Notes under the pieces: generated by a model | Database searches by the model: none | Told to the model about the DNA's origin: nothing | The model's input: only the letters and a program-made list of their open reading frames with translations | Source: UBA961 sp049317525 | GTDB lineage: Bacteria > Bacteroidota > Ignavibacteria > Kapaibacteriales > UBA961 | NCBI GenBank assembly: GCA_049317525.1 | Contig: JBMOIC010000008.1 | Coordinates: 1-64,000, forward strand | DNA length: 64,000 nt | Direction of reading: 5' to 3' | Shown here: one piece after another, positions 1 to 9,372 of the stretch | Position numbering within the stretch: the first letter of the stretch is position 1 | Layout: each line of letters opens with the position of its first letter | Program-made: the position numbers and the translations under genes

Positions 1-228
1 GATACACTCTTCAAAATAGGTGGTGACTTTTTCTATTAATTTGAACACATTTTATTGATAATTCCCTTCAGGCAGACAAGAGTGAAAACATAAGAAGAAT
101 GGATATTTTCTTTGATTATATACTTCAATATAGAAGACTTACAATGAACCCATAATGTTTGTAAATACTATATTAATAATATGGTTATCGAAGTTTATAA
201 TCATCGTACATATAGACTTATACCCAAT

Positions 229-264
229 AAAAAAACCGATAACTACTTGATGTAATTATCGGTT
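229..264 (-). terminator. Intrinsic terminator of tRNA-Ser
   Basis: A perfect 9-bp inverted repeat (234-242 with 256-264, arms AACCGATAA/TTATCGGTT) with a 13-nt loop is followed, read on the minus strand, by seven T residues (229-235). It lies about 25 bases downstream of the minus-strand tRNA-Ser. Bases 1-228 beyond it show no recognisable gene. Confidence 0.85.
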
Positions 265-289
265 GATTGAACCTGTTTGAACAGGGTTG

Positions 290-371
290 CGGAGGAAGAG
301 GGACTCGAACCCCCACAGGCGAAAGCCCGGCAGTTTTCAAGACTGCTGCAATACCATTATGCGATTCCTCC
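290..371 (-). tRNA. tRNA-Ser (anticodon TGA)
   Basis: The minus strand folds as a type II tRNA. The 7-bp acceptor stem is GGAGGAA (371-365) with TTCCTCC (297-291), followed by discriminator G at 290. The anticodon loop is CTTGAAA in a 5-bp stem (GCAGT/ACTGC), giving anticodon TGA. The T arm carries the usual TTCGAGT loop. The long variable arm (GGGC-TTTC-GCCT region) fits serine tRNAs. CCA is not encoded: the bases after the discriminator are CAA. A terminator follows directly. Confidence 0.95.
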
Positions 372-503
372 GATTTGAGATCATCATATCACAATATGAT
401 GTATTTCAGAATTATCGGAACGCAAAATTGTCATATTTTTCGCATTTTGCAAAACAAAAACTTCAAATCTTATCCAATCTTCTTTTATTCTCAATTGATA
501 TTT

Positions 504-2198
504 ATGAAATTCACCATATCGCTTATCATTACTGTAGTACTATTTTCATTGCAATCCTTTGGTTTTACTACTACTTCAAAAAAAACTAAGCTTATTGTAG
601 TAATTTCCTATGACCAAATGAGAGCTGATTATTTAGAAAGATTTTCTCCTATTTTTGGTCAAGATGGATTTAGAAAATTAGAATCTCAAGGCTCTTCTTC
701 CCCTTTATGTTTTTTTAATCATGTTTCTAATATGACATGTCCCGGACATGCAATAATTTCAACAGGTTGTTATCCCTCCAAAACTGGCATCATAACAAAT
801 GATTTCTTTGATTCTCCAAGTTCTTGCTTTTGCTACTGTGTAGAAGATAAAAAATCTCCTGTTATAGGTAATGAAAAACAAGGTAGATCACCCTTATTAA
901 TGAAAACACCTGCTCTTGGAGATTATATTAAGAAAAAATTTAAAGGAAGCAAAATAGATGCTATTGCTTTGAAAGATAGAGCTGCAATTTTAATGGCAGG
1001 ACAAAAGCCAGATAATGTTGTGTGGTTCGACTGGAAATCAAAAGGGTTTACTACTTCAACATATTATAAAAAACCCACATGGATCCAATCCATTAATCAG
1101 TCTGTTCCTTTTAATGCCTATGCTAATCAAAACTGGGAAGCTGAGATCCCATCTCCATTTGCAGTAGAAGATAATAGTATCTATGAAGAATCTTTCCCAG
1201 GTGGAGATATCACATTTCCCCATACTATTCCAAATATTGAAGATAAAAATTATGCTGAAGCATTCCTTAGCTCTCCTTATGGCATAGAATATCTATTCAA
1301 TGCATCGAAATTTATAATAGAACAAGATAAACTTGGAAAAGATAATAAGCCTGATTTATTAGCAATTGGAGTGTCGACTACAGATTTCGTAGGACATCTC
1401 TTTGGACCAGATAGCCGAGAAGTTCAAGAATTATATGTACACTGCGATAGAATATTGGCAGATTTTATCAAATATCTAGATACTACAATTGGATCAGATT
1501 CTTATACTATTGTAATTACTTCAGATCATGGTGTAAGCCCAATTCCAGAATTTGCTAAAAATGTTGGAACTATGCCCCTTGATGCAGGTAGAATTGATGA
1601 AAATCAATTTGTTAAATCCATAGATACTTATTTAAATAATACATTTAAAAAATTAACAGTACCTTCATCGTGGATTTCTATTTTTGAGCCTCCTACACTT
1701 TTCATAAAAGACTCTGCTGTTTACATTTCTGGTATAAGTAAATCCGAGATTGCAGATTCTATATCAGCCTTTATGCAAAGACAACCTGGAATTTCTCATG
1801 CAACAAGTACAGATAATGTAATTGCTGGTATGATTTTACCAGGTTGGGATAAAGATTTAGTACAAAAATTTAGAAATGATATATTTCCTGGCAGAACAGG
1901 TGATATCATGTTTATGGTGAAACCGTATTGGATTTGGGGTTCTAAAGCAGCAACGCATGGCACTCCTTATGATTACGATACACATGTTCCATTGATATTT
2001 TATGGTGCCGGAATCCCCAAAAATACTGTGATAAAAGGCTCTACAGACCCAGCTGATATTTTCCCAACCTTATGTAAGATATTGGGAATATCTTATGATT
2101 ATATACATGGTAATCCTCTTGATTTGACTGGAAAAACATCAAAAGATCAACAATATCAAGATCTAATTTTAAAAAATCCTAGAATAAAAAATAAATAG
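504..2198 (+). CDS. pafA: PafA-type alkaline phosphatase, exported
   Basis: 564-residue phosphomonoesterase of the alkaline phosphatase superfamily, close to the Flavobacteriia PafA type, probably periplasmic and releasing phosphate from organic esters. A signal peptide covers about residues 1-20. The zinc and catalytic residues are all present and in PafA spacing: Asp37 in YDQMRADY, nucleophile Thr78 in NMTCPGH, Asn99 in TND, Lys157/Arg159 in LKDRA, Asp294/His298 in TDFVGH, Asp341/His342 in SDHG and His485 in THGTP. The frame is open upstream to 267, but those codons run antisense through the tRNA, so the ATG at 504, which begins the signal peptide, is the start. It converges with the cytochrome gene with only 4 bases between stop codons. 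No Pho-box was recognised. Confidence 0.92.
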   Translation: MKFTISLIITVVLFSLQSFGFTTTSKKTKLIVVISYDQMRADYLERFSPIFGQDGFRKLESQGSSSPLCFFNHVSNMTCPGHAIISTGCYPSKTGIITNDFFDSPSSCFCYCVEDKKSPVIGNEKQGRSPLLMKTPALGDYIKKKFKGSKIDAIALKDRAAILMAGQKPDNVVWFDWKSKGFTTSTYYKKPTWIQSINQSVPFNAYANQNWEAEIPSPFAVEDNSIYEESFPGGDITFPHTIPNIEDKNYAEAFLSSPYGIEYLFNASKFIIEQDKLGKDNKPDLLAIGVSTTDFVGHLFGPDSREVQELYVHCDRILADFIKYLDTTIGSDSYTIVITSDHGVSPIPEFAKNVGTMPLDAGRIDENQFVKSIDTYLNNTFKKLTVPSSWISIFEPPTLFIKDSAVYISGISKSEIADSISAFMQRQPGISHATSTDNVIAGMILPGWDKDLVQKFRNDIFPGRTGDIMFMVKPYWIWGSKAATHGTPYDYDTHVPLIFYGAGIPKNTVIKGSTDPADIFPTLCKILGISYDYIHGNPLDLTGKTSKDQQYQDLILKNPRIKNK

Positions 2199-2210
2199 TT
2201 TTCTATTTAT
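2191..2210. terminator. AT-only hairpin built from both stop codons of convergent genes
   Basis: ATAAATAG (2191-2198), loop TTTT, CTATTTAT (2203-2210) form a perfect 8-bp stem. The TAG of the phosphatase and the TAG of the opposing cytochrome gene form the top of the stem. A-rich and T-rich flanks on both sides suggest a bidirectional terminator, but the stem has almost no G-C pairs, so it would be weak. Confidence 0.4.
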
Positions 2211-2670
2211 ATATTTCTAATCGTTTGGCCTCTTTACCCTTTTTACGAATTTTTGATATTTCTAAAGATGATATAGATTGAGCATTATTTCCAAATTCTT
2301 GATACATATAATTAAAGATATCTGCAATCTCTTGATCTGTCCCTAATACAGGGTGCATAATTCCTGAATATGTTTTCCCATTTACTATTATCGTATCCAT
2401 TAAGCCAAAAATTAACACTTCAGCTATAAGTTTTTTGTCTTTTAATAAATAATCACTATTGTATAGTGGAGGATAATAATCATTTACACCACTTCCATCC
2501 TTTTGATGACAAAAAGCACACTTATTATTATATTGATTATAACCATTTATATAACTACTATCTGATTTTCTATGCTGTTGCATAACCACTGTATACGAAG
2601 GTATAATTATGGTAAAAACAGACAGAATCCCTGTAGAAAACAGAAGAAAAAAAAGATAATACCTTTTCAT
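2203..2670 (-). CDS. Monoheme c-type cytochrome, membrane-anchored
   Basis: 155-residue class I cytochrome c. Residues 4-28 form a hydrophobic N-terminal signal or anchor, so the heme domain should face the periplasm. One CXXCH heme site is visible (Cys51, Cys54, His55 in CAFCHQ), followed by a GSG segment. A likely axial Met (Met105 in GIMHP) lies about 50 residues later, as in small electron carriers. The C-terminus is Lys-rich. It sits 36 bases after the YVTN-type lipoprotein on the same strand, so the two are probably one transcript. The partner oxidase or dehydrogenase is not in the window. The fold assignment is firm; the physiological role is not known. Confidence 0.85.
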   Translation of the reverse strand: MKRYYLFFLLFSTGILSVFTIIIPSYTVVMQQHRKSDSSYINGYNQYNNKCAFCHQKDGSGVNDYYPPLYNSDYLLKDKKLIAEVLIFGLMDTIIVNGKTYSGIMHPVLGTDQEIADIFNYMYQEFGNNAQSISSLEISKIRKKGKEAKRLEIYK

Positions 2671-2706
2671 ATTCAGCGCTGTAAAATAGGAGCTTATTAT
2701 GTGTAA

Positions 2707-3744
2707 TTATTGTCCAATTGCAAACATAATGGAGTTTGCAAATTGCAAAGGAGAGTATTTAATTTCTGCTGAATTATCATCTGCTATATAGATATATGTA
2801 TCTGAAATCAACAGAAGTTCTCTTTTTCTAAAATTATATGATAAACCATCATATGATTCAGACGACATAAATGAAAGGGCTTTATGCTCTCTAGTATCCA
2901 ATCGAAATAGTCCATTAGTCATAGCAATAAATACCCATTCACTATTAGTTACCAACATTGATTTAATACTTGCTTGTACTGCATCTACTTTTCCGGTATT
3001 CAATGGTGTTTCTTCAAGAATAAGCTTTTTATCTATGTCTATAAATGCTATTGATGCTACTGTATATGATGATGTATCAGCATTCTTATTGCCCTGGCAT
3101 GCTACTACCATTTTTGCACCAGTGGGATCGGCCTGTAAAAAGCTTGGAGCAACTTGTACATAATACGTTTTAACAACTGTATTTGTTCTTGTATCAATTT
3201 GTGACACTGAATTACTTTTACTATTGGCAACAAAAATTTGATTTTGTCTATTTCCTAAACCTTCTTGAATAGCAATACCACCATTGCCAACTTTGATTTC
3301 AGTGGCAATTTTAAAATTGAATAGGTCGTATACACTCACAATAGAATCATTCTGATGAGCGATATAAGCAGATGTTGCATTCCCAAATGCAATATCGCTT
3401 GGGATTTTTTTGCTTATCGAAAAATCTATTGAATCAATTGGTTTATATGTTGCTCTATCTAAAATCATGATTTTATAGATAGATGGCATCATAAGAAACA
3501 GCATATTTCTATACTCTTTAATACCGGTGATCTCTACCCCTCGAGCATACACTGTAGAAGGATTTGAAGCTACATTATTAATAACTTGATTTTGTTGAAG
3601 TACATTGGGATTCCCTTTAGAAATAGTTAAAAGAGTCCATGTATCTTGCGCTGGATTAATAATTTTCTCTTCTGGTGTGCAGGAGGAAAATATTATCAAT
3701 GAACTAATAATGACAATATAAACTATGTGTTTTAGTGTTTTCAT
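2707..3744 (-). CDS. YVTN/YncE-type beta-propeller lipoprotein
   Basis: 345-residue putative lipoprotein. The signal peptide ends in a lipobox (IIFSSC, Cys22), so it should be anchored to the outer membrane or exposed on the surface. The body shows several degenerate propeller blades typical of YncE-like proteins, with phrases such as NSVSQIDTRTNTVVKTY, VYDLFNFKIATEIKVG and ILDRATYKPIDSI, each about 45 residues apart. It lies directly upstream of a monoheme cytochrome c on the same strand. YVTN propellers often accompany periplasmic redox proteins, but no enzymatic residue is evident, so a binding or scaffold role is only inferred. Confidence 0.7.
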   Translation of the reverse strand: MKTLKHIVYIVIISSLIIFSSCTPEEKIINPAQDTWTLLTISKGNPNVLQQNQVINNVASNPSTVYARGVEITGIKEYRNMLFLMMPSIYKIMILDRATYKPIDSIDFSISKKIPSDIAFGNATSAYIAHQNDSIVSVYDLFNFKIATEIKVGNGGIAIQEGLGNRQNQIFVANSKSNSVSQIDTRTNTVVKTYYVQVAPSFLQADPTGAKMVVACQGNKNADTSSYTVASIAFIDIDKKLILEETPLNTGKVDAVQASIKSMLVTNSEWVFIAMTNGLFRLDTREHKALSFMSSESYDGLSYNFRKRELLLISDTYIYIADDNSAEIKYSPLQFANSIMFAIGQ

Positions 3745-3808
3745 ATCGTGAAATTAGTAAATAAAATTCAACTAAAGTAAAAACTTATAATTTGAGAATT
3801 TACAATGA

Positions 3809-5101
3809 TTATGTTCTCTTTTGATCTGAAAGCATTAATACCGAAGACCAGCCATCTTTTTGCAAATATAAAGAAGCCATCTTCGCTATATCTTCTAATG
3901 TAATGGCATTTATCTTATGAATGGTTTCTTGGTAAGGTTCATGCCCACCTTCTTCTAATTCGCCGCGCCCAAGCGATTGCATCCTGGCAGACATACTTTC
4001 TAAAGACATTAACACAGCTGCTTTTACTTGGGCTTTTGCCCTTTCTAATTCTTTTGATTTGACAGGATATTGATTAATTATTTTTTCACATTCAATTAAC
4101 AGCATATCTCTGGCTTTTTCTACTTTTTTATTGTCACATGCCGTATATAAAAATAATGCTCCACAATCAGAATATAAATCTAAAGCTGAATAGACAGTAT
4201 ATCCTAATCCATAACGCTCTCTTATCGTTTGATATAATCTAGAGCTCATCCCCTCTCCTAAAAGCATATTCATTACTGTTAATGCATACCGTTGATCACT
4301 TAGAAAACCCTCGGTTGTTTTTGCCAACAAAACATGAGCCTGTTGAAACTTTTTTGTTAGAACTTTATGCTGAACTGCTTGCGATACATATAGATTTCTA
4401 TTTCTAATTGTTTGTTTTGTAGATATATGAGCAAAATATCTTTCAGCTAATTTTACAATGTCCTCATGTTTAATATTGCCCGCAATAGCAATTACTATAG
4501 AGTCTGAATTATATAATGAATCTCTAATACCTAATAAAGCATCTCTACTGATATGTTGAACAGATTCAATTGTTCCCGTAATGGATTGTCCTAAAGGATG
4601 ATTGCCAAAAAGCAAAGCTTCTCCCTGTTCAAAGATTACTTCTTCTGGTTCATCATCACATGAATGAATCTCTTCTATGATAATATTTCTTTCTTTTTCT
4701 ATGTCTTTTTCTGCTAAAGCTGGAGATAATGTTAGTTCGGCCATTAAAGAAAATACTTTAGGGAAATCTACAGACAATGCTCGGACATAATAACAAGTAT
4801 GTTCTTTTGTTGTAAAAGCATTAGAATATGCCCCCATCTGTTCAAATGCATCTGCCAATGCTTTGGTACTTCTTTTTAATGTTCTACGAAATGCAAGATG
4901 CTCTAAAAAATGGACAGCTCCGGCTGTTTCATTAGTTTCATCTCTAGAACCGGCTTTAATCCAAACTCCTAGAGAAAACGATGCAACCGTAGGAATATAT
5001 TCACTAACAACTCGAATTCCATTAGATAAGTGAGTAGTATATGCAGTAATAGATTCATGTACCTGCATTGAATGATGTATTGTCTTTCTATTCCTTATCA
5101 T
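3809..5101 (-). CDS. M16 family zinc peptidase (processing-protease type)
   Basis: 430-residue single-unit M16B peptidase related to bacterial PqqL/YmxG and mitochondrial processing peptidase beta. The inverted zinc motif HXXEH is intact at 64-68 (HFLEH). The distal glutamate ligand is in the EEI segment near residue 144, 76 residues downstream, the spacing usual for active family members. The second half carries the inactive-like repeat with the R-Y-glycine loop (GLGYTVYSALDLY). No signal peptide is visible, so it is probably cytoplasmic. A second in-frame ATG at residue 12 is an alternative start. It follows the CGS-family gene by 12 bases on the same strand; the two are probably co-transcribed. 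Confidence 0.9.
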   Translation of the reverse strand: MIRNRKTIHHSMQVHESITAYTTHLSNGIRVVSEYIPTVASFSLGVWIKAGSRDETNETAGAVHFLEHLAFRRTLKRSTKALADAFEQMGAYSNAFTTKEHTCYYVRALSVDFPKVFSLMAELTLSPALAEKDIEKERNIIIEEIHSCDDEPEEVIFEQGEALLFGNHPLGQSITGTIESVQHISRDALLGIRDSLYNSDSIVIAIAGNIKHEDIVKLAERYFAHISTKQTIRNRNLYVSQAVQHKVLTKKFQQAHVLLAKTTEGFLSDQRYALTVMNMLLGEGMSSRLYQTIRERYGLGYTVYSALDLYSDCGALFLYTACDNKKVEKARDMLLIECEKIINQYPVKSKELERAKAQVKAAVLMSLESMSARMQSLGRGELEEGGHEPYQETIHKINAITLEDIAKMASLYLQKDGWSSVLMLSDQKRT

Positions 5102-5113
5102 GAATTCATATTC

Positions 5114-6283
5114 CTAGTGCAAAGATTCTAGTGCTTGAGCAATATCTTTTAATAAATCATCAATATTTTCGATACCAACTGATAATCGAACTAAACTATC
5201 TGTTATGCCTAATTTCTCTCTTTGTTCTTTGGGAATACTTCCATGCGTCATGCTTACTGGATGACATACAAGTGATTCTACACCACCCAAAGATTCTGCC
5301 AATGTAAATAATCGCACTGCATTTGTGAATGCTTTTGCTTTTTCTAATGTACCTAATTCGATAGAAATCATGCCACCAAAACCAGACATCTGTTCCTTTG
5401 CTAATGCATGTTGAGGATGCGATTGAAGTCCGGGATAATGGGTAGCGATTACCATTGGGTGATGTTCACAATAATCTGCTATTATTTTAGCATTTGCTTC
5501 ATGTTGATTCATTCTTATGGCAAGTGTTTTTACAGATCGCAAACATAACCAACATTCGAATGGTCCAGGAACGGCACCTGCTGCATTCTGTATAAATCTA
5601 AGTTCATGGGCAATATTTTCATGTGCAGCAATAACTACTCCGCTAACTAAATCTGAATGTCCCCCTAAATATTTAGTTGCACTATGCAATACAATGTCTG
5701 CACCTAAAGTAATTGGCTTTTGAAAATAAGGACTAGCAAATGTATTATCTACCACTAATAATGCATGATGATGATGAGCTAATTCTGCAAGCATTTTTAG
5801 ATCAGTTAATTTCATCATTGGGTTAGTTGGTGATTCGGTATATAGCATCTTTGTTTTGCCAGGAATTATCGCTGCTTCAACGGCTTCTTTACTGGTCATA
5901 TCAACTACCGAAAACTCTAATCCAAAGCGCTTAATCACCTTGTCAAATAATCTGAATGTCCCACCATACATATCTTCTGCACATACGATATGATCTCCGG
6001 CAGACAATAGAGTTACAACTGCATTAACAGCTGCCATACCACTTCCAAAAGCAAATCCTGCATTACCTTGTTCTAGATTTGCAATAGATGCTTCCCAAGC
6101 AAAACGGGTAGGATTTTGGGTTCTGGCATATTCAAAGCCTTTATGTTGCCCAATTGCTTCTTGAGCATATGTAGAAGTTTGATATAATGGAACGGTAACA
6201 GCACCTGTTAATTCTTCGGGATCTTGTCCGGCATGAATAGCTCTTGTAGCAAAACCAAATTCGGAAGGATTATATGAAGTCAT
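5114..6283 (-). CDS. metB: Cystathionine gamma-synthase/lyase family PLP enzyme
   Basis: 389-residue Cys/Met metabolism PLP-dependent enzyme. The PLP lysine is Lys204 in SATKYLGGHSD, and Asp179 in VVDNTFASP binds the pyridine nitrogen. The SGMAA and YGGT phosphate-binding segments are at 81-85 and 106-109. Length and motifs fit cystathionine gamma-synthase or gamma-lyase; the two cannot be separated by eye. It takes part in transsulfuration between cysteine and methionine, in the cytoplasm. A paralogue lies at 26793-27965. The M16 peptidase follows 12 bases downstream. No SAM riboswitch was recognised in the 73 upstream bases. Confidence 0.88.
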   Translation of the reverse strand: MTSYNPSEFGFATRAIHAGQDPEELTGAVTVPLYQTSTYAQEAIGQHKGFEYARTQNPTRFAWEASIANLEQGNAGFAFGSGMAAVNAVVTLLSAGDHIVCAEDMYGGTFRLFDKVIKRFGLEFSVVDMTSKEAVEAAIIPGKTKMLYTESPTNPMMKLTDLKMLAELAHHHHALLVVDNTFASPYFQKPITLGADIVLHSATKYLGGHSDLVSGVVIAAHENIAHELRFIQNAAGAVPGPFECWLCLRSVKTLAIRMNQHEANAKIIADYCEHHPMVIATHYPGLQSHPQHALAKEQMSGFGGMISIELGTLEKAKAFTNAVRLFTLAESLGGVESLVCHPVSMTHGSIPKEQREKLGITDSLVRLSVGIENIDDLLKDIAQALESLH

Positions 6284-6356
6284 AAGTTTTCAGTAGAATA
6301 ATGAATGATTATATATGCAATATAATGAATATGGAAAGGGTTAAAATTTAATTTGA

Positions 6357-7616
6357 TCAAGTTTTTTGTTTCTTCTTTTTTGCTGCTGGAAAAAGGATAT
6401 TATTGAGTATTAGCCGATATCCAGGCGAATTTTTATGAAGTGAAATATCTGTTGGAGGATCTCCTACCGCATGTTGATAATCTTCGGGATCATGTCCTCC
6501 ATACCATGTAAATGTACCTCGCCCTGCATTTCCATGAATATATTTTACTTCATCTGTACCTTCTCTTTCTGCTAAAACTGTTACTGATTTTTTTATTTGT
6601 TCTTTGTGAAAAGCAGTGGTTTGGCCTAGAAAATTATGTACAATATTAGCATGACATTGTGTTAACATTGTAGGAACGGGATCGTATTTTGCAGAAAATT
6701 CAAAGAGGGTGAAATAATCTATTTCTGTATTATTCACACGTATATTGGCATCTACATCTATTGTTGAATATTCATATTTATATGGGTCTAAATACACTTG
6801 AAAATTTTCAAATGCGAAGGTACTTTCAAAATGTAATTCATTGTTTACATTATTACTCGGCGGATCGCCATCAAACATTTGTTCACATATATCAGTATTA
6901 GAGGCAGCGATAGCAATATCATAGGAGTCAGTTGCGCTACACATAGCAAACATGAATCCACCAGCCATAACAAAATCTTTGATTTTATTTACTACAGCTC
7001 TTTTTAGTACAGACACTTTAGAGAAACCCATTTTCTTTGCTGTAGATTCTAATAAAGCAACTTGTTGAATATACCATGGAGCATTTGCATAACTAGCGAA
7101 AAACTTTCCATATTGTCCGGTAAAATCTTCATGATGAAGATGCAGCCAATCATATTCTGAAAGTTTTCCAGCGAGTACTTCTTCATCCCAGACTTTGTCA
7201 TAAGAAACTTCGGCATAATCAAGAACCATCGTAACAGCATCATCCCAAGGCCTAGATCCTGGAGTGGTATACACTGCGATTTTGGGTGGTTTCTCTAGTT
7301 TTATGGCGTCCATATTACTTTTTTCATCTTGCACTTCTGCATAAATTGCCCCAGCTTCTGTAGCAGATAATTGCTCGAAATATACACCCCTTATTCTACA
7401 TTCTGCAATAATGGCTGTGTTTGCATCTAATATAAAAGAGCCGCCTCGATAATTTAGCATCCAATCAGTTTGAACACCCTTATTTAATGCCCAATAGGTA
7501 AGTCCATAGGCTTTTAAATGGTCTGTTTGTGCTAAGTCCATAGGTATTAATACCTTTTGGGATAGCATAGACAGTGGAATACATACCAATAAGAAAAGGT
7601 AAATGAGAATTCTCAA
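6357..7616 (-). CDS. Conserved secreted protein, misnamed asparagine synthetase B family
   Basis: 419-residue exported protein. The signal peptide is about residues 1-19 (MRILIYLFLLVCIPLSMLS) and the mature protein begins near QKVLIPMDL. From memory, homologues in Bacteroidota carry the name asparagine synthetase B, but no N-terminal Cys2 glutaminase or SGGXDS loop is present, so that function is not supported. The middle (about 100-260) has Rossmann-like segments (KIAVYTTPG, FVMAGGFMFAMCSATDSYD) resembling class I glutamine amidotransferase-like folds. Conserved HLHHEDFTGQ and WYGGHDPEDYQH segments suggest a metal or ligand site. The start is TTG at 7616, because the first ATG (residue 17) would remove the signal peptide and an in-frame stop lies just upstream. 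The C-terminus is Lys-rich. Confidence 0.7.
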   Translation of the reverse strand: MRILIYLFLLVCIPLSMLSQKVLIPMDLAQTDHLKAYGLTYWALNKGVQTDWMLNYRGGSFILDANTAIIAECRIRGVYFEQLSATEAGAIYAEVQDEKSNMDAIKLEKPPKIAVYTTPGSRPWDDAVTMVLDYAEVSYDKVWDEEVLAGKLSEYDWLHLHHEDFTGQYGKFFASYANAPWYIQQVALLESTAKKMGFSKVSVLKRAVVNKIKDFVMAGGFMFAMCSATDSYDIAIAASNTDICEQMFDGDPPSNNVNNELHFESTFAFENFQVYLDPYKYEYSTIDVDANIRVNNTEIDYFTLFEFSAKYDPVPTMLTQCHANIVHNFLGQTTAFHKEQIKKSVTVLAEREGTDEVKYIHGNAGRGTFTWYGGHDPEDYQHAVGDPPTDISLHKNSPGYRLILNNILFPAAKKKKQKT

Positions 7617-7684
7617 TTGAAACTCTAAAAAACATTAAAAATAAAAGCACAATATGAAACGAAAGCGTAATCTGTATTATTGTG

Positions 7685-9148
7685 TTATATACTCATCTTT
7701 TTTGATTTTGTCAGTAATCTGGTAAATAATCGTTTCTCATCGGCATTCAATGCACCTGTAAGAATCAATAATATTGGATATAATATAACAGCACATACTC
7801 TCATTAATAATGTTGTATGTGTATAGTGAACAGTAAAGAACAATACTGTAGTAATCAGAATTGTAAGCAATATTCTTTTCCATTCATATGGAATCGGCAT
7901 AATTGATGTAGATACGGCAAATAAAATACCTGCACTTATTGCATATGCGGTAAATGTAGCCCATGCAGCACCATACATTCCCCATATCGGAATTAAGAGA
8001 ATATTTAATGTAATATTTACAATTGCAGCAATACCTGTAGCAATTGGAAGCCATCCAGTTTTTTTGTGGATATGAAGTCCTGCTGCAAAATTTGTAGCAG
8101 CACCATTAAAAAAATATCCTGCTAAAATTATAGGAATAATGCCAATACCGCTCCAATATGATGCATTAATTATTGTGGTAGAACCTATCTTTAACTGAAT
8201 GATATCGCCTATAAAAAAACTAATACACAGAAAAAGTCCGGCACATAGTACAGTAAAATAGGTAAAGATTCTTGCAAACAGTGTTTCTGCACCTTCATCT
8301 TTATAATGGGTTAAATAAAAAGGCTTATAAGCAAATTCAAATACAGAAACTAGCATCATCATGGGTATACCCAAACGATAATTTGCTTGATATAAACCTG
8401 TCATATCAGCACCTGCCATCGCTGTCATAATTGGTCTATCTGCAACTTGCAGCATCATTCCAGAAAAAGCAGATGGAACAGTTGGCAAACCGAATGATAG
8501 CATTTCTGCGCCCATGGCTAAATCGATTTTTGGCCTTGTAAACTGAATAATTTCTGGTAAAATCAATAATGCCGCTAATATTGATGAGATAACACCAGAA
8601 ACAACAATTCCCCATATTCCCAGATGAAATGAGCCAACAAGAATGATATTTAGGACAAGATTAATGGCTACATTTATCACTCTTAGGATTGCAAATCTTT
8701 TTGCTTTTCTTTGCATTCTTAAGATACTATATGGAATAACAGTTAATGCATCAAATAGTGGGATTAATGCTATTGCCCTGATAATATCAGCATTACCATG
8801 TAGCTCGGGAATTAATGAAGTAATAAAATCAGCATATATAATACATATGGATGTAGAAATTATGCTTATGGAGGCTATGCCAATCCAAGAAAAACTAAAT
8901 GCTTTTGTAGTTGTATTTTTATTGTCTTTGTCAAAAAAACGGAGGAATGCGGTATCTAAACCAAAAGAATATAAAACATTGATAAATGCGAGTAGAGAAT
9001 ACAAATAAGAATATATACCAAAATCAGCTCTAGAAGACAAATAATGAGTATATAATGGAGTAAGCAAAAAGCTCATCGAACGTGTTAACAGAGTTGTTAA
9101 ACCATATATCGCAGCATCCGAAGCCAGTAATTGTAATTTGGCTCTCAT
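7685..9148 (-). CDS. Polysaccharide flippase (Wzx/MOP superfamily)
   Basis: 487-residue integral membrane protein with about 12-14 hydrophobic helices along its whole length. The N-terminus (DAAIYGLTTLLTRSMSFLLTPLYT) is typical of lipid-linked oligosaccharide flippases of the MOP exporter superfamily. Such proteins move undecaprenyl-linked sugar units across the inner membrane for O-antigen or exopolysaccharide assembly. No glycosyltransferase or polymerase gene is adjacent, so the exported glycan is unknown. A UDP-glucuronate decarboxylase and a GT2 enzyme occur about 30 kb away. The secreted protein at 6357-7616 follows it by 68 bases. Confidence 0.87.
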   Translation of the reverse strand: MRAKLQLLASDAAIYGLTTLLTRSMSFLLTPLYTHYLSSRADFGIYSYLYSLLAFINVLYSFGLDTAFLRFFDKDNKNTTTKAFSFSWIGIASISIISTSICIIYADFITSLIPELHGNADIIRAIALIPLFDALTVIPYSILRMQRKAKRFAILRVINVAINLVLNIILVGSFHLGIWGIVVSGVISSILAALLILPEIIQFTRPKIDLAMGAEMLSFGLPTVPSAFSGMMLQVADRPIMTAMAGADMTGLYQANYRLGIPMMMLVSVFEFAYKPFYLTHYKDEGAETLFARIFTYFTVLCAGLFLCISFFIGDIIQLKIGSTTIINASYWSGIGIIPIILAGYFFNGAATNFAAGLHIHKKTGWLPIATGIAAIVNITLNILLIPIWGMYGAAWATFTAYAISAGILFAVSTSIMPIPYEWKRILLTILITTVLFFTVHYTHTTLLMRVCAVILYPILLILTGALNADEKRLFTRLLTKSKKMSI

Positions 9149-9304
9149 TCCAATCCTATAGAATTTTATACCGTTTGCAATATACGGTTTTCATAGACAG
9201 AGTTTTTAATCTATCATGGGTACTTTTCACTATTCATCTATTCAATATAGAATTTGTATATGCATATCTTAAATTGATCTATCGTAAGGTTAAAGATATT
9301 ATCA

Positions 9305-9341
9305 TAAAAAAGCCCCCAGAGCATACAAATCACTAGGGGCT
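9305..9341 (-). terminator. Intrinsic terminator
   Basis: The arms are AGCCCC (9311-9316) and GGGGCT (9336-9341). On the minus strand the hairpin is followed by a six-T run (9306-9311). It lies 30-70 bases downstream of the small minus-strand gene ending at 9373 and separates that operon from the flippase gene. Confidence 0.8.
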
Positions 9342-9372
9342 AATCAATATCTATGTGATCATGAATATCACA

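Noticed and set aside
267..503. Upstream extension of the PafA frame (79 residues)
   Set aside because: It runs antisense through tRNA-Ser and its predicted product lacks sense; the ATG at 504 starts a signal peptide.
9082..9336. Open frame of 84 codons on the plus strand
   Set aside because: It overlaps the flippase gene antisense and the terminator at 9305-9341; the product has no family signature.
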